Shown here: piece by piece, positions 20,123-30,862 of the stretch
How positions within the stretch are numbered: the stretch's first letter is position 1
How the letters are laid out: each line of letters starts with the position of its first letter
NCBI RefSeq assembly: GCF_900101395.1
Contig: NZ_FMZO01000001.1
Span: 124,001 to 188,000 of the forward strand
DNA from: Niabella drilacis
Lineage (GTDB): Bacteria > Bacteroidota > Bacteroidia > Chitinophagales > Chitinophagaceae
Length of the DNA stretch: 64,000 bases
Direction of reading: 5' to 3'
Notes under the pieces: model-generated
Databases searched by the model: none
Told to the model about the DNA's origin: nothing
The model's input: only the letters and a program-made list of their open reading frames with translations
Position numbers and translations under genes: made by a program

Positions 20123-22651
20123 ATGATGTTTTTTGGATCACCCGGGAAAGATATTTTCACACGTATTTCAAAACAAAAACGGTTGCTGTACAAGCCGGCG
20201 CTTCTTTCGGCCGGTATTTTAGCAGCACTGCTGCTGAGTATGGGCGCTGCTGCGCAACAGGCCACCCGCCTGACCCATAACTGGCAATTCCTGAAACAGG
20301 ATCTGGGCGGCATATGGGAAGCCGTACGGCCGGTGAAGGCAGGTAACCCGGAAAGCGTTCCGTTGTGGACCAATGTTACATTGCCGCATTGCGTGAACGC
20401 ACGCGATGCCGTAGACCCCGATGAAAATTATTATCAGGGACCGGCCTGGTACCGTACGCAGCTGGCTGTTAAAAATCCCTATGCAAACGGGCGAACCCTC
20501 CTGCATTTTGAAGGGGCCGGGCAAAAAACAGAAGTATACGTATATACCACGAAAGTGGCCTCGCATGTGGGAGGGTATGATGAATGGACGGCCGACATTA
20601 CAGATGCTGTAAACGCATTCCTGAAACAGGACAGCCTGGTAAAACAATTCAAAGGCAGGGTACCGGTGTCCATTCGCTGCGATAACTCACGCGACCTGGA
20701 AATGATCCCTTCGGATCTTTCGGATTTTAACCTTTATGGTGGTCTGTACCGGTATCTTAACCTGGTATATGTACCCGCTGTTTCCCTGGACAAGGTGTTT
20801 GCAGATGCCGTAACGGGTAAAGATGGCAAATCAGGTACGGTGAATGTACGCACCCGGTTGTATAATCCCGCGGCGGTTACCGGTGAGGCGGAGATGACCC
20901 TGCAGCTGCTGGATCCCAACGGAAAAGTGTTGCAGACGACCCGTAAAAAAAGCAGTGTAGCCGGTGAGTACCGCTTTGATGAGCTGAAAGTGAACCGGCC
21001 GCAGCTGTGGTCGCCCGGAACACCGGCCCTTTATACCCTGGTGACCACGGTCCGTACAGCAGATGGGATATCTGAAGCGCGGACAAAAATAGGCTTCCGG
21101 AATTTTGAGTTTGTAAAACACGGCCCCTTCCTGCTCAATGGCCAACGGCTTTTATTGAGAGGCACACACCGGCACGAAGATCATGCCGGTGTAGCCGCCG
21201 CCATGACGGAAGATATGATGCGGGCTGAAATGATCTCCATGAAGGAGATGGGCGTTAACTTTATCCGGCTGGGGCATTACCAGCAATCGCGCATCATTTT
21301 AAATTTATGCGACAGCCTGGGCATCCTGGTATGGGAAGAAATACCCTGGTGCCGGGGCGGTTTGGGCGGTGATGTATATAAGGAGCAGGCCCGGCGCATG
21401 CTCACCCATATGATCGAACAGCACTATAATCACCCTTCGGTGATCATCTGGGGCCTGGGAAATGAGAACGACTGGCCCGGTGATTTCCCCACATTTGACA
21501 AAGAAAAGATCCGGCAGTTCATGAAGGAATTGAATGACCTTTCGCACCGCCTGGATCCTTCCCGCAAAACCGCTATCCGCCGTTGCGACTTTTGCAGTGA
21601 TATTGTGGATGTGTATTCACCCTCCATCTGGGCTGGCTGGTATCGTGGTATTTATACGGAGTATAAGGAGGTTACCAAAGCGGAGTTTGATAAGGTGGAT
21701 CATTTTTTACATGTGGAATGGGGCGGCGACAGCCATGCGGGGCGGCATTCTGAAAACCCGGATAGATCCTTACAGAATATCAAGGCCTCCGGTGCCGCTG
21801 ATGAGCGCGCCGGGGATGCCTCTTTATATGGCGGGGCCGCCCGGGCTTCAAAGGATGGTGACTGGAGCGAGACCTATATCTGCAACCTGGTAGACTGGCA
21901 TTTAAAAGAACAGGAAACCATGCCCTGGCTCACGGGTACAGCGCAGTGGCCCTTTAAAGATTTTTCTACACCGGTACGTCCGGATAATCCCATTCCGTAT
22001 ATGAATCAGAAAGGAGTGGTAGAACGGGATCTTACCAGGAAAGAAGCCTATTATGTGTTCCAGTCCTACTGGACCAGCAAACCCATGGCGCATATTTACG
22101 GGCATACCTGGCCGGTGCGCTGGGGCAATGAAGATGAGGAAAAAATGATCAAAGTGTATTCCAATTGTGACGTTGCGGAATTGTTTGTAAATGGCAAATC
22201 CTTTGGAACTAAAAAAAGGAACAGCCAGGATTTTCCTGCTGCCGGCCTGCGTTGGAATGTGCCGCTGAAAAAAGGCGAGTATGTGGTTACCGTAGTGGCG
22301 AAAAAGGGAAAAGAAACCGTTACCGATGAGATCCGGTTTGAATACCAGACCGAAAAATGGACAAAACCCGCGCGGTTGGAGTTGAAAAAAATAAAAGAGG
22401 AAGATGGTGTCGTTACCCTTCAGGCACAGCTATTGGATGATAAAGGCGTGCCCTGCCTGGATGCAACGGACTGGATCCGTTTTGGATTAACGGGAGATGG
22501 CCGCTTACTGGATGACCTGGGAACTTCTTCCGGATCCAGGTATCTGCAATGCTATAACGGCCGGGCGCTCATCCGCGTGCAGAAAGGAAAAGACCGGGTG
22601 GTGGCAAGTGCCCGATCCGGTAAATTGCCCATAGCTTTTGTGGACCTGTAA
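20123..22651 (+). CDS. Glycoside hydrolase family 2 (beta-galactosidase/beta-glucuronidase type)
   Basis: An 842-residue exported retaining beta-glycosidase. A long basic n-region precedes the hydrophobic segment ending MGAAAQ. Domain order is the GH2 jelly-roll (from ~50, with QGPAWYRT), the immunoglobulin-like domain (~220-330), the TIM barrel with RLLLRGTHRHEDH and acid/base Glu448 in GLGNEND, then HVEWGG with Glu532 as likely nucleophile, and a C-terminal DUF4982-like plus beta-sandwich region. The sugar specificity (galactoside, glucuronide or other) cannot be read from sequence. Begins 9 bp after the accessory lipoprotein gene, so it belongs to the same transcript. Confidence 0.9.
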   Translation: MMFFGSPGKDIFTRISKQKRLLYKPALLSAGILAALLLSMGAAAQQATRLTHNWQFLKQDLGGIWEAVRPVKAGNPESVPLWTNVTLPHCVNARDAVDPDENYYQGPAWYRTQLAVKNPYANGRTLLHFEGAGQKTEVYVYTTKVASHVGGYDEWTADITDAVNAFLKQDSLVKQFKGRVPVSIRCDNSRDLEMIPSDLSDFNLYGGLYRYLNLVYVPAVSLDKVFADAVTGKDGKSGTVNVRTRLYNPAAVTGEAEMTLQLLDPNGKVLQTTRKKSSVAGEYRFDELKVNRPQLWSPGTPALYTLVTTVRTADGISEARTKIGFRNFEFVKHGPFLLNGQRLLLRGTHRHEDHAGVAAAMTEDMMRAEMISMKEMGVNFIRLGHYQQSRIILNLCDSLGILVWEEIPWCRGGLGGDVYKEQARRMLTHMIEQHYNHPSVIIWGLGNENDWPGDFPTFDKEKIRQFMKELNDLSHRLDPSRKTAIRRCDFCSDIVDVYSPSIWAGWYRGIYTEYKEVTKAEFDKVDHFLHVEWGGDSHAGRHSENPDRSLQNIKASGAADERAGDASLYGGAARASKDGDWSETYICNLVDWHLKEQETMPWLTGTAQWPFKDFSTPVRPDNPIPYMNQKGVVERDLTRKEAYYVFQSYWTSKPMAHIYGHTWPVRWGNEDEEKMIKVYSNCDVAELFVNGKSFGTKKRNSQDFPAAGLRWNVPLKKGEYVVTVVAKKGKETVTDEIRFEYQTEKWTKPARLELKKIKEEDGVVTLQAQLLDDKGVPCLDATDWIRFGLTGDGRLLDDLGTSSGSRYLQCYNGRALIRVQKGKDRVVASARSGKLPIAFVDL

Positions 22652-22799
22652 AAGGACCGGGAAGGTATCAGCCGTTAAGGGGGCAGTTCCTTAATGGTTC
22701 ATGAAGTAGGGTTACGCGCTGATGGCCTCCCTGTAGGAACAACTCATAGGCGGAACAGGTGTTTAACATAAAACAAAGCCCCATAGGGCGGTATAGATA

Positions 22800-25364
22800 A
22801 TGAAAAGATTTTTGATCATTTTGACAATGGCGATGCCGGTGTGGACCCTGAACGCACAAACCGGGAATGTGGGTAATGCACTCAGACTCTGGTATGCGCA
22901 GCCTGCTGCCATCTGGGAAGAAGCCCTGCCGCTGGGAAATGCGAAGACCGGGGCCATGGTGTTTGGCGGTGTTGTAAAGGAGCGCTACCAGTTAAATGAC
23001 AACACGCTCTGGTCGGGTGCTCCCAATCCGGGTAATCAGCCGGAGGGCCCCGCGATACTGGAAAAAGTAAGGGCGCTGATCTTTGCCGGTAACTACGACA
23101 GTGCAGCCGTGGTCTGGAAGAAAATGCATGGTCCTTATTCGGCCCGTTACCTGCCGCTGGCAGATCTCTGGCTGGATTTTTCATTAAAGGATACGCAGGT
23201 AACGGATTATTACCGGGATCTGGACCTGGCCAATGCCACGGCCACCGTGCGTTATAAAGCCGGGGGCGTACAGTATACAAGAGAAACTTTTATCAGTCAT
23301 CCGGATAAGATCATGATCATCCGCATTACGGCCGATAAAAAGAATGCCATCCGTTTTGTTGCCGGGCTGACGAGTAAGCTGAAATACCGTACGGAAAATA
23401 AAGACCGGGACCTGCTGGTGCTGAAAGGAAAGGCGCCGAAATTTGTGGCCAACCGCGAGTATGAGCCGCAACAGGTGGTGTATGACGATTGGAATGGTGA
23501 GGGACTGAATTTTGAAGTGCATGCAAAGATCGTTGCTGAAGGCGGATCGGTAAGCCGCAGGGATACAACCCTGGTAGTATCGGGGGCCAATGCGGTAACT
23601 ATTTATCTTTCTGAGGCCACCAGTTTTAATGGCTTTGATAAATCGCCGGGTAAAGAGGGAAAGGATCCTGCTGTTGAAGCCCGGGCTGTATTGGATAAAG
23701 CATTGCAAAAAAAATACGGACAGATCCGGTCTGCGCATATAACCGATTACCAGTCCCTTTTCAACCGCGTAACGATCGACCTGGGTGCAGATGCTACCCG
23801 CCTGAAGCTGCCTACAGATGAACGGCTGAAGCGTTTTGCAAAGGCACCGGATGATTTCGCTTTACAAAGCCTGTACTACCAGTTTGGGCGTTATCTCATG
23901 ATCGCTGCCTCCCGGCCCGGTGCGCGCCCTACCAACCTGCAGGGTATCTGGAACGATCATGTGCAGCCGCCCTGGGGTAGTAACTATACCACCAATATCA
24001 ATACCGAAATGAACTACTGGCTGGCGGAGAATACCAACCTCTCCGAATGTCACCAGCCCTTATTTGATTTTATGAAAGAGCTGGCAGTGAATGGCGCGGT
24101 TACTGCAGCAACGAATTATGGCATCAAAGAAGGCTGGGTAACACATCATAATTCCGATCTCTGGGCTAAAACCTCGCCGCCCGGCGGACAGGGATGGGAT
24201 GACCCGCGGGGAATGCCGCGCTGGAGCTGCTGGCCCATGGCAGGCGGCTGGTTTTCCACGCATCTGTGGGAGCACTATCTTTTTACGGGGGATAAAGATT
24301 TCCTGCAAAAAGAAGCTTATCCGCTGATGAAGGGCGCAGCACAATTTATGCTGCACTGGCTGGTAAAAGACCCGGCTTCGGGCTATTGGGTCACCAATCC
24401 ATCTACATCACCGGAAAACACTATAAAAATAAAAGGAAAAGAATACCAGTTAACGATGGCCAGTACCATGGATATGTCCATTATACGTGAATTGTTTACG
24501 GCCGTTATTAAATCGGCAAAGATCCTGGGAACGGATGCGGCGTTTGCAAAAAAGCTGGAAACGGTAAGGGAACAACTTTACCCCTATCATATTGGTCAGT
24601 ATGGCCAGCTGCAGGAGTGGTTTAAAGACTGGGATGATCCGAAGGATAAGCACCGGCATCTATCGCATCTGTTCGGGCTATATCCCGGCAGCCAGATCAA
24701 TATAAATGAAACACCGGAGCTGGCCGCTGCGGCAAAACAATCATTGCTCTTCCGCGGAGATGTAAGCACGGGATGGAGCATGGCCTGGAAGATCAACTGG
24801 TGGGCACGGCTGCAGGATGGCGATCATGCCTATAAGATACTGAGCGATGCGTTTACCTATATCGATCCCAAACAGACAAGGGAAACCATGGGTGGGGGCG
24901 GTACCTATCCCAACCTGTTTGATGCACATCCACCCTTCCAGATCGATGGTAATTTTGGAGCTACGGCGGGCATCACGGAAATGCTGTTACAAAGTCATGA
25001 TGGGCATATCGTATTATTGCCCGCATTGCCGTCTGCATGGAGCAAGGGATCGGTAAAAGGCATCCGGGCCCGCGGCAATTTTCAATGGAATATAGAATGG
25101 GATAACGGCCGCCTGACCAACGCTACGGTGCTATCGGGTTCCGGCGGTAATTGCCGGGTACATACTTCTATACCGGTAAGGATAGCGGAGGTGAGCGCAG
25201 CAGCGGCCACGGGTGTGAACCTGAATCCGTTACTTACAGCTTATGGAAGACCACCCTATGAGAAAAATAAGGAGGCAAAACTGGTGGACCTGTTTGTTAA
25301 AAAAGGGTATACCATTGATTTTAAAACAGTAAAAGGAAAACGATATACGATTGTTCCATTATAA
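22800..25364 (+). CDS. Glycoside hydrolase family 95 (alpha-L-fucosidase or alpha-L-galactosidase)
   Basis: An 854-residue exported inverting hydrolase of the AfcA type. Signal peptide ends TLNAQ. The N-terminal beta-sandwich contains [19 protein letters not shown], a GH95 hallmark; the helical barrel contains the paired asparagines Asn399 and Asn401 ([12 protein letters not shown]), general acid Glu539 in the SPE motif and Asp716 in IDGNFG, matching the catalytic set of Bifidobacterium AfcA. GH95 enzymes remove terminal alpha-1,2-fucose or alpha-L-galactose. It lies 148 bp after the GH2 gene and is co-oriented with the rest of the PUL. Confidence 0.93.
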   Translation: MKRFLIILTMAMPVWTLNAQTGNVGNALRLWYAQPAAIWEEALPLGNAKTGAMVFGGVVKERYQLNDNTLWSGAPNPGNQPEGPAILEKVRALIFAGNYDSAAVVWKKMHGPYSARYLPLADLWLDFSLKDTQVTDYYRDLDLANATATVRYKAGGVQYTRETFISHPDKIMIIRITADKKNAIRFVAGLTSKLKYRTENKDRDLLVLKGKAPKFVANREYEPQQVVYDDWNGEGLNFEVHAKIVAEGGSVSRRDTTLVVSGANAVTIYLSEATSFNGFDKSPGKEGKDPAVEARAVLDKALQKKYGQIRSAHITDYQSLFNRVTIDLGADATRLKLPTDERLKRFAKAPDDFALQSLYYQFGRYLMIAASRPGARPTNLQGIWNDHVQPPWGSNYTTNINTEMNYWLAENTNLSECHQPLFDFMKELAVNGAVTAATNYGIKEGWVTHHNSDLWAKTSPPGGQGWDDPRGMPRWSCWPMAGGWFSTHLWEHYLFTGDKDFLQKEAYPLMKGAAQFMLHWLVKDPASGYWVTNPSTSPENTIKIKGKEYQLTMASTMDMSIIRELFTAVIKSAKILGTDAAFAKKLETVREQLYPYHIGQYGQLQEWFKDWDDPKDKHRHLSHLFGLYPGSQININETPELAAAAKQSLLFRGDVSTGWSMAWKINWWARLQDGDHAYKILSDAFTYIDPKQTRETMGGGGTYPNLFDAHPPFQIDGNFGATAGITEMLLQSHDGHIVLLPALPSAWSKGSVKGIRARGNFQWNIEWDNGRLTNATVLSGSGGNCRVHTSIPVRIAEVSAAAATGVNLNPLLTAYGRPPYEKNKEAKLVDLFVKKGYTIDFKTVKGKRYTIVPL

Positions 25365-25450
25365 AGGTGAATAGGCAATAGCCTCGGAGTATTCATTATT
25401 GACGATTCATCCGAAGGCATAAGTATTATAGTATTGATTGAAATTTAACA

Positions 25451-27598
25451 ATGGTCTATAAAAATATTCTGACGTTTTTTCTACTCCTTGTGCTAAGCAA
25501 GGCAGGCGCCCAGCAAGTCATATGGCAGCCGGTAGCCCCGGGTGTGTGGAAAGGCGTTGTAGGCAGGCCGGAGGCCTATGATCTTTTAAAGGCCGCCGGC
25601 GCCACACCGGCCCCGGGGCTGAAGAAAATGAGCGAGCAGGATTTCCCTTTTTCAAAGGCTGATATTTCCGGAACGGTTTCTGATGGGAAGACCTACCTGC
25701 GGTTCCCTCTTGAAAAGGAAGAGCAATTGTTTGGCTTCGGCCTGAATTTTCAGACGGTGCATCAGCGCGGTAAAATATTGCAGCTGCATGTGGATCACTA
25801 CGGCGGAAAGGATAACGGGCGTACGCATGCACCGGTACCTTTTTATGTTTCATCGAGAGGTTATGGTGTGTTTGTAAATGCGGCGCGGTATATCAGCGTA
25901 TATGCCGGATCGGGCGTGCGCAAAGACAGTAAGCATCCGCCGGTGGAGAAGGACCGGAATACCGACAAAAGCTGGAGCTCCAGGCCGTATTCGGATGCGG
26001 TAGAATTGCTGGTACCGGCGCCGGGTACGGAAGTTTATGTTTTTGCAGGCCCAACGGCGCTCGATGCAGTACGTCGCTACAACCTGTTTAACGGAGGCGG
26101 CACGCTGCCGCCGCGATGGGGACTGGGTTTTACACAACGGGTGCGATCGCTGTTCACGGCAGATGAAGTCAAACAGGAAGCGGACTCTTTTTCTGTAAAA
26201 GGCTATCCGCTCGATTTTATCGGGCTGGAACCCGGCTGGCAAAGCCGTTCTTATCCCGGCACCTTCGAATGGGATAAAACACGGTACCCGGATCCCCCGG
26301 CTTTTGTAAAAGAAATGCTGGAGAGGCGGATCCGTCTGAACCTTTGGATCAATCCCTATGTATCCAAATCGGCTTCTTTTTATAAAGACATCACGCCCTA
26401 TACCGGATCGCATACCGTTTGGGTGGGCGAAGTGCCGGATTTTACCATTCCCAAAGCACGCGATATTTTCTTTGGACAATTAAAAAAAGACCAGGTGGAT
26501 ATCGGCGTAAGCGGGTATAAGATCGATGAAGTAGACGGATATGATTATTACCTGTGGCCGGACGTAGCCAGGTTCCCGTCCGGACTTTCGGGAGAGCAGA
26601 TGCGTCAGACCTATGGCGTACTGGCCATGAAAAACAGTATCGATCTGTTTAAAAATAAAAACCAGCGTACCTACGGTCTGGTGCGGGCGTCCAATGCCGG
26701 CGCCAATAGTTACCCGTATGTGTTGTACAATGATTATTACAACCACGAAGACTTCATCACGGCCCTGATCAACAGCGGGTATATCGGCGTTTTATGGACC
26801 CCTGAAGTACGTGCTTCAAAAACGGCGGAAGAATGGCTGCGCCGTTTCCAGACGGTGATCTTTTCGCCCATGGCCATGATCAACGCCTGGTCCAGCGGCA
26901 CCAAACCCTGGTCCTATCCCGAGGTAGCTGCGCAGATCAAAGAGCTGGCTTTGCTGCGTATGCGGATGATGCCTTACTGGTATTCGGAATTTGCCAAATA
27001 TCATTTCGAAGGTACACCGGTGTTCAGGGGAATGAGCCTCGAACCGGGCTACCAGGTGAACCAGGTGAACGCCGGCAGCTCTGTAAAGAACAACCTGGAA
27101 GATAATCCTTACCTGGAAGCCGTAAGCAAAGAGGTAAAGGACCAGTATATGGCTGGTGAATACCTGCTGGTGGCACCGCTGTTTACCGGGCAAACCTCAA
27201 GAAAGATCATATTGCCCCAAGGGCGCTGGTACGATTTTTATACCGGGGCCTATGCCGGCGATGGGGAAGTGATTACCGTTACACCCGGGCTGGATAAGAT
27301 CCCGGTATATGTAAAGGATGGCGGTATCATCCCTATGATGCCACCACTGCTGCATGCCCCAAAAGCAGGTGAAAAAACAGACCTGGAGATCCGGGTATAT
27401 GGCGAAAAGCCCGGCAGCTACCGGTTGTATGATGATGACGGGGAAACCTTCGGTTATGAAAAAGGGAACTACGACTGGAGAACCATCCGCATCGAAAAAG
27501 ATACCAAAGGAAAATTAAAAGGAAGTATTGAACCCCCGCATAAAAAAGAGGTCCAATCATACGGTAAGATCACGTGGAGGTTTATGACGGAAAAGTAG
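25451..27598 (+). CDS. Glycoside hydrolase family 31 enzyme (alpha-xylosidase-like, atypical)
   Basis: A 715-residue exported protein with signal peptide ending AGAQ. It has the GH31 N-terminal beta-sandwich, TIM barrel (PLDFIGLEPGW; RIRLNLWINPY) and C-terminal beta domains (PEVRASKTAEEWLRRFQ; RWYDFYTGAYAGDGEV). The nucleophile is Asp359 in GYKIDE. The usual acid/base context WSGD is replaced by LYND, making Asp428 the likely acid/base. This suggests an unusual subfamily, so alpha-xylosidase, alpha-glucosidase or alpha-galactosidase-type activity are all open. It is flanked by the GH95 and lyase-like genes in the same direction. Confidence 0.88.
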   Translation: MVYKNILTFFLLLVLSKAGAQQVIWQPVAPGVWKGVVGRPEAYDLLKAAGATPAPGLKKMSEQDFPFSKADISGTVSDGKTYLRFPLEKEEQLFGFGLNFQTVHQRGKILQLHVDHYGGKDNGRTHAPVPFYVSSRGYGVFVNAARYISVYAGSGVRKDSKHPPVEKDRNTDKSWSSRPYSDAVELLVPAPGTEVYVFAGPTALDAVRRYNLFNGGGTLPPRWGLGFTQRVRSLFTADEVKQEADSFSVKGYPLDFIGLEPGWQSRSYPGTFEWDKTRYPDPPAFVKEMLERRIRLNLWINPYVSKSASFYKDITPYTGSHTVWVGEVPDFTIPKARDIFFGQLKKDQVDIGVSGYKIDEVDGYDYYLWPDVARFPSGLSGEQMRQTYGVLAMKNSIDLFKNKNQRTYGLVRASNAGANSYPYVLYNDYYNHEDFITALINSGYIGVLWTPEVRASKTAEEWLRRFQTVIFSPMAMINAWSSGTKPWSYPEVAAQIKELALLRMRMMPYWYSEFAKYHFEGTPVFRGMSLEPGYQVNQVNAGSSVKNNLEDNPYLEAVSKEVKDQYMAGEYLLVAPLFTGQTSRKIILPQGRWYDFYTGAYAGDGEVITVTPGLDKIPVYVKDGGIIPMMPPLLHAPKAGEKTDLEIRVYGEKPGSYRLYDDDGETFGYEKGNYDWRTIRIEKDTKGKLKGSIEPPHKKEVQSYGKITWRFMTEK

Positions 27599-27695
27599 CA
27601 GTTATGGACCGCAAAGGCAGGAAGGTGTAAAGGTACGTCTGTAAAAGGGGAGAAGCATTGGGGTATCCCACGTTTCCCGGGATAAATTTTTGGAA

Positions 27696-28865
27696 ATGAA
27701 AACCATATTCTTATATTTTACCATATCGTTTGCAGCAGCAACTGTGCAGCAGCTTTATGCCCAGGATCTGGCACAGGTAAAAGCCGTTTTAAAAAAGCAG
27801 GTGCTGGAAAAAGCGGCCTGGGCCATGCAGCAACGTCCGGAGACGGTAACGGCACACCGGGCATCCCGCAGTGCCGGCGGAATACATGATTTTTACAGTG
27901 AGGGCGATTACTGGTGGCCCAATCCGGCTAATGTAGATAGTCCGTATATTCAAAAAGACGGGCAAACAAATCCGGATAATTTTGTGGCGCACCGGCATGC
28001 GATGATCCGCTTCAGCCGGATCGCAGGCGCCCTGGCCTCGGCTTACCGCATCAGTCCGCAGCAAAAGTATGTAAAGCAGCTGCTGGTACATTGCAAGGCC
28101 TGGTTTGCAGATACTGCCACGTTGATGAACCCGAACCTGCTGTATGCCCAGGCCATAAAAGGCCGGGCCACGGGCCGTGGTATCGGCATCATCGATGCCA
28201 TTCAGTTAATGGAAGTCGTACAGGGGCTGTCGGTAATGGAAAGAGATGCTGCAATAGACCCGGAAGTATTGACCGCAACAAAAAAATGGTTTGCTGCTTT
28301 CTTGCAATGGTTGACCACCCATCCTTATGGCAGGGATGAAATGAACGCGGCCAATAATCATGGTACCTGCTGGGTAATGCAGGTGGCGGTTTTTGCAAAG
28401 TTTACGGGGAACAGGGAACTGATGCAATTTTGCAGTAACCGGTATAAAACTGTGCTGCTGCCCAACCAGATGGCGCCGGACGGAAGTTTCCCCAAAGAGC
28501 TGGCCCGTACCAAACCCTATGGCTACTCCTTATTTAACCTGGATGCCATGACCACGATCTGCCAGGTACTGTCAACAAAATCGGATGATCTCTGGAACTA
28601 TCAGACTCCGGACGGTCGCTCTATAAAGAAGGGGATTGCCTTTCTTTACCCCTTTATCGCCGATAAAAATAAGTGGCCGTATAAACAGGATGTAATGTAC
28701 TGGAACAATTGGCCCGTTGCCCAGCCGGCCCTGGTGTTTGGCGCTGCCTTTTTTAAAAAGAAGGATTGGTTTGATACCTGGAAAAAGCTGGATCATGCGC
28801 CGGAAACGGAAGAAGTGATCCGGAACCTGCCGGTAAGAAACCCGCTGATCTGGATGGGCCGGTAA
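27696..28865 (+). CDS. Alginate-lyase-fold protein (PL5/PL38-like)
   Basis: A 389-residue exported protein with signal peptide ending LYAQ. It has the alpha/alpha-toroid of the alginate_lyase domain family: HDFYSEGDYWWPNP near residue 70, the RHAMIRFSRIAGAL helix, and the conserved NNHGTCW motif near residue 225 whose histidine is part of the active site in relatives. Family members cleave alginate or glucuronan by beta-elimination, leaving unsaturated uronides, which fits the GH88 and GH105 genes nearby. The ATG at 27696 is used; a TTG two codons earlier is less likely. Exact CAZy family not determinable here. Confidence 0.82.
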   Translation: MKTIFLYFTISFAAATVQQLYAQDLAQVKAVLKKQVLEKAAWAMQQRPETVTAHRASRSAGGIHDFYSEGDYWWPNPANVDSPYIQKDGQTNPDNFVAHRHAMIRFSRIAGALASAYRISPQQKYVKQLLVHCKAWFADTATLMNPNLLYAQAIKGRATGRGIGIIDAIQLMEVVQGLSVMERDAAIDPEVLTATKKWFAAFLQWLTTHPYGRDEMNAANNHGTCWVMQVAVFAKFTGNRELMQFCSNRYKTVLLPNQMAPDGSFPKELARTKPYGYSLFNLDAMTTICQVLSTKSDDLWNYQTPDGRSIKKGIAFLYPFIADKNKWPYKQDVMYWNNWPVAQPALVFGAAFFKKKDWFDTWKKLDHAPETEEVIRNLPVRNPLIWMGR

Positions 28866-28938
28866 ACATATTTGTTGTGAACGGTATATATTGAATAAAG
28901 AAAATAAAGCAACCCCGATGGGGCAAGATCCTTATAGT

Positions 28939-30813
28939 ATGAAACGTTTGTTTTTAGGTTTATTGCTGGGTGCCGGTGTTGTTACGGCCACCGCACAGGT
29001 AGCGGGAGATGAAGACAGGGATATGTACAATAAAGGGCAGGAGCGGGATCAGCAGGCCGTTCAAGAAGCGGTGACTGGCTGGTGGAAGCAGTCCATGAAA
29101 ACGCATGAAGAGCGCATTGCGTGGTGGCGGCAGGCGAAATTCGGGATGTTCATCCACTGGGGTGTTTATTCCCTGCCCGGCGGCGAGTGGAAAGGACAAA
29201 AAGTAGGGGGCTATGCAGAGCACCTGATGCGTGTGAAAAAGATCCCCCGCAGCGAGTACCTGGAGCTGGCGCACGGGTTTAACCCGGTTCTGTTTAATGC
29301 CGATGAATGGGCCCGGGCGGCCCGCGATGCCGGTATGCGCTATATGATCATTACCGCCAAGCATCATGATGGCTTTGCCATGTATCCTTCTTCGGTATCG
29401 GATTTTAACATCCATGATCAAACCCCGTTTAAGCGGGACCCCCTGGCGGAATTGTCGGCCGCCTGCAAAAAATATGGTATCAAATTCGGGTTTTATTATT
29501 CGCATGCATTTGACTGGGAACATCCGGATGCTCCGGGTAATGACTGGGAATACAAGAACCCTGGTGGCGATAAGAACCTGTTTGGGGGTCGCGACTGGTT
29601 TGATCATCATCCGGAACTCCTGCCAAAAGCAGTGCAATACGTAAATGAAAAAGCCATACCACAGATAAAAGAACTGCTGACCAGATACCATCCGGATATT
29701 CTCTGGTTCGATACCCCGCATAAACTGCCCTTCTCCGAGAACCTGCGCATTTTAAAGACGATACGGGAAACCGATCCTGATGTAGTGGTGAACGGCAGGC
29801 TGGCACGGAACACAGAACGTAATTACGGTGACTATTTGAATACAGCTGACCGCCCTGCTGAGTTTCCACCGGCCACGGGCGACTGGGAGGCGATCCCTAC
29901 AACAAACGAAAGCTATGGCTATTCCCGGTATGATAACAGTCATAAATCCGTTCCCTTTTTTATACAATTGCTGGCAAAGGCGGCAGCGCGCGGCGGCAAC
30001 CTGCTGATGAATATTGGCCCGAAGGGCGATGGGACGATCGATACAAAAGATCTTGCTATTTTGAAAGGCATCGGCAACTGGGTAAAACAAAATAGTGAAA
30101 GTATTTACAATGTTGCAGAAAGCCCGCTGCCTTTGCAGAACTGGGGGGTAAGCACCCTGCGGGGCAATAAAATATACCTGCATATATTTGATTTTCCCGC
30201 CGACCGGAAACTATATGTAGGCGGGTTACAATCTGCCATCAGCAAAGCTTATACATTATCCGGCAAAAAGATAGTAAAAACAAAGCGCATCGGGCGGGAT
30301 GACCTGCAGATCGACTTATCGGGTGTTACGGCAGATGTGGCCAACACGGTAATAGTACTGGAATTAAAGGACCAACCCGGCACGGATCGCGTATTCTTTG
30401 TGGCGCCCAATATTCCGGTAACACGCCTGCTGGCTTTTGATGCGCAGTTAGAGGGAAAAGGATTTGGCTTTGGAGATGGAAAGGCCGGCCGTTATTATGT
30501 AGAAGGCTGGAAGTCGGCAGCACAGCAACTGGTATGGAATATACGTACGATGGAAGCCCGGCAATATGATGTGGTGATTAAATATGTAACCGGGAAGGAA
30601 TGTGACGGTAATTATAAATTATTGCTGAATAATACCGCTTCAATTGAAGGAAAAGTGCAGCAGGCAAAGGGCGGAGTTGTTACCGAAAAAATTGGTAAGC
30701 TGGAGCTGAAGCGGGGCGTGAATACGCTTGTGTTAAGCCCGGAAGCGATTTCCGGTACGGAACTGATGAAGTTGCTCGAAGTGCAGTTGGTCTTGCCGGG
30801 GCAACATAGATAG
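28939..30813 (+). CDS. Glycoside hydrolase family 29 alpha-L-fucosidase (first copy)
   Basis: A 624-residue exported retaining fucosidase. The ATG at 28939 precedes a signal peptide ending TATAQ; ATG 28918 and TTG 28891 are alternative upstream starts. The TIM barrel shows KFGMFIHWGVYS, TAKHHDGFAM and the nucleophile Asp258 in LWFDTP. The GDWEAIPTTNESYGY and GGNLLMNIGPKGDG motifs are also typical. Compared with the second copy it has an extra C-terminal beta-sandwich of ~110 residues (around 500-620) that could bind carbohydrate. One of three divergent GH29 genes in the locus. Confidence 0.93.
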   Translation: MKRLFLGLLLGAGVVTATAQVAGDEDRDMYNKGQERDQQAVQEAVTGWWKQSMKTHEERIAWWRQAKFGMFIHWGVYSLPGGEWKGQKVGGYAEHLMRVKKIPRSEYLELAHGFNPVLFNADEWARAARDAGMRYMIITAKHHDGFAMYPSSVSDFNIHDQTPFKRDPLAELSAACKKYGIKFGFYYSHAFDWEHPDAPGNDWEYKNPGGDKNLFGGRDWFDHHPELLPKAVQYVNEKAIPQIKELLTRYHPDILWFDTPHKLPFSENLRILKTIRETDPDVVVNGRLARNTERNYGDYLNTADRPAEFPPATGDWEAIPTTNESYGYSRYDNSHKSVPFFIQLLAKAAARGGNLLMNIGPKGDGTIDTKDLAILKGIGNWVKQNSESIYNVAESPLPLQNWGVSTLRGNKIYLHIFDFPADRKLYVGGLQSAISKAYTLSGKKIVKTKRIGRDDLQIDLSGVTADVANTVIVLELKDQPGTDRVFFVAPNIPVTRLLAFDAQLEGKGFGFGDGKAGRYYVEGWKSAAQQLVWNIRTMEARQYDVVIKYVTGKECDGNYKLLLNNTASIEGKVQQAKGGVVTEKIGKLELKRGVNTLVLSPEAISGTELMKLLEVQLVLPGQHR

Positions 30814-30862
30814 CATTACAAAAACATTAAAAAAGCTCTTTATGAGCCATTCATTTGTAAAC

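Noticed and set aside
28960-29721. 253-residue minus-strand open frame
   Set aside because: Antisense to the first GH29 gene; no recognisable product.
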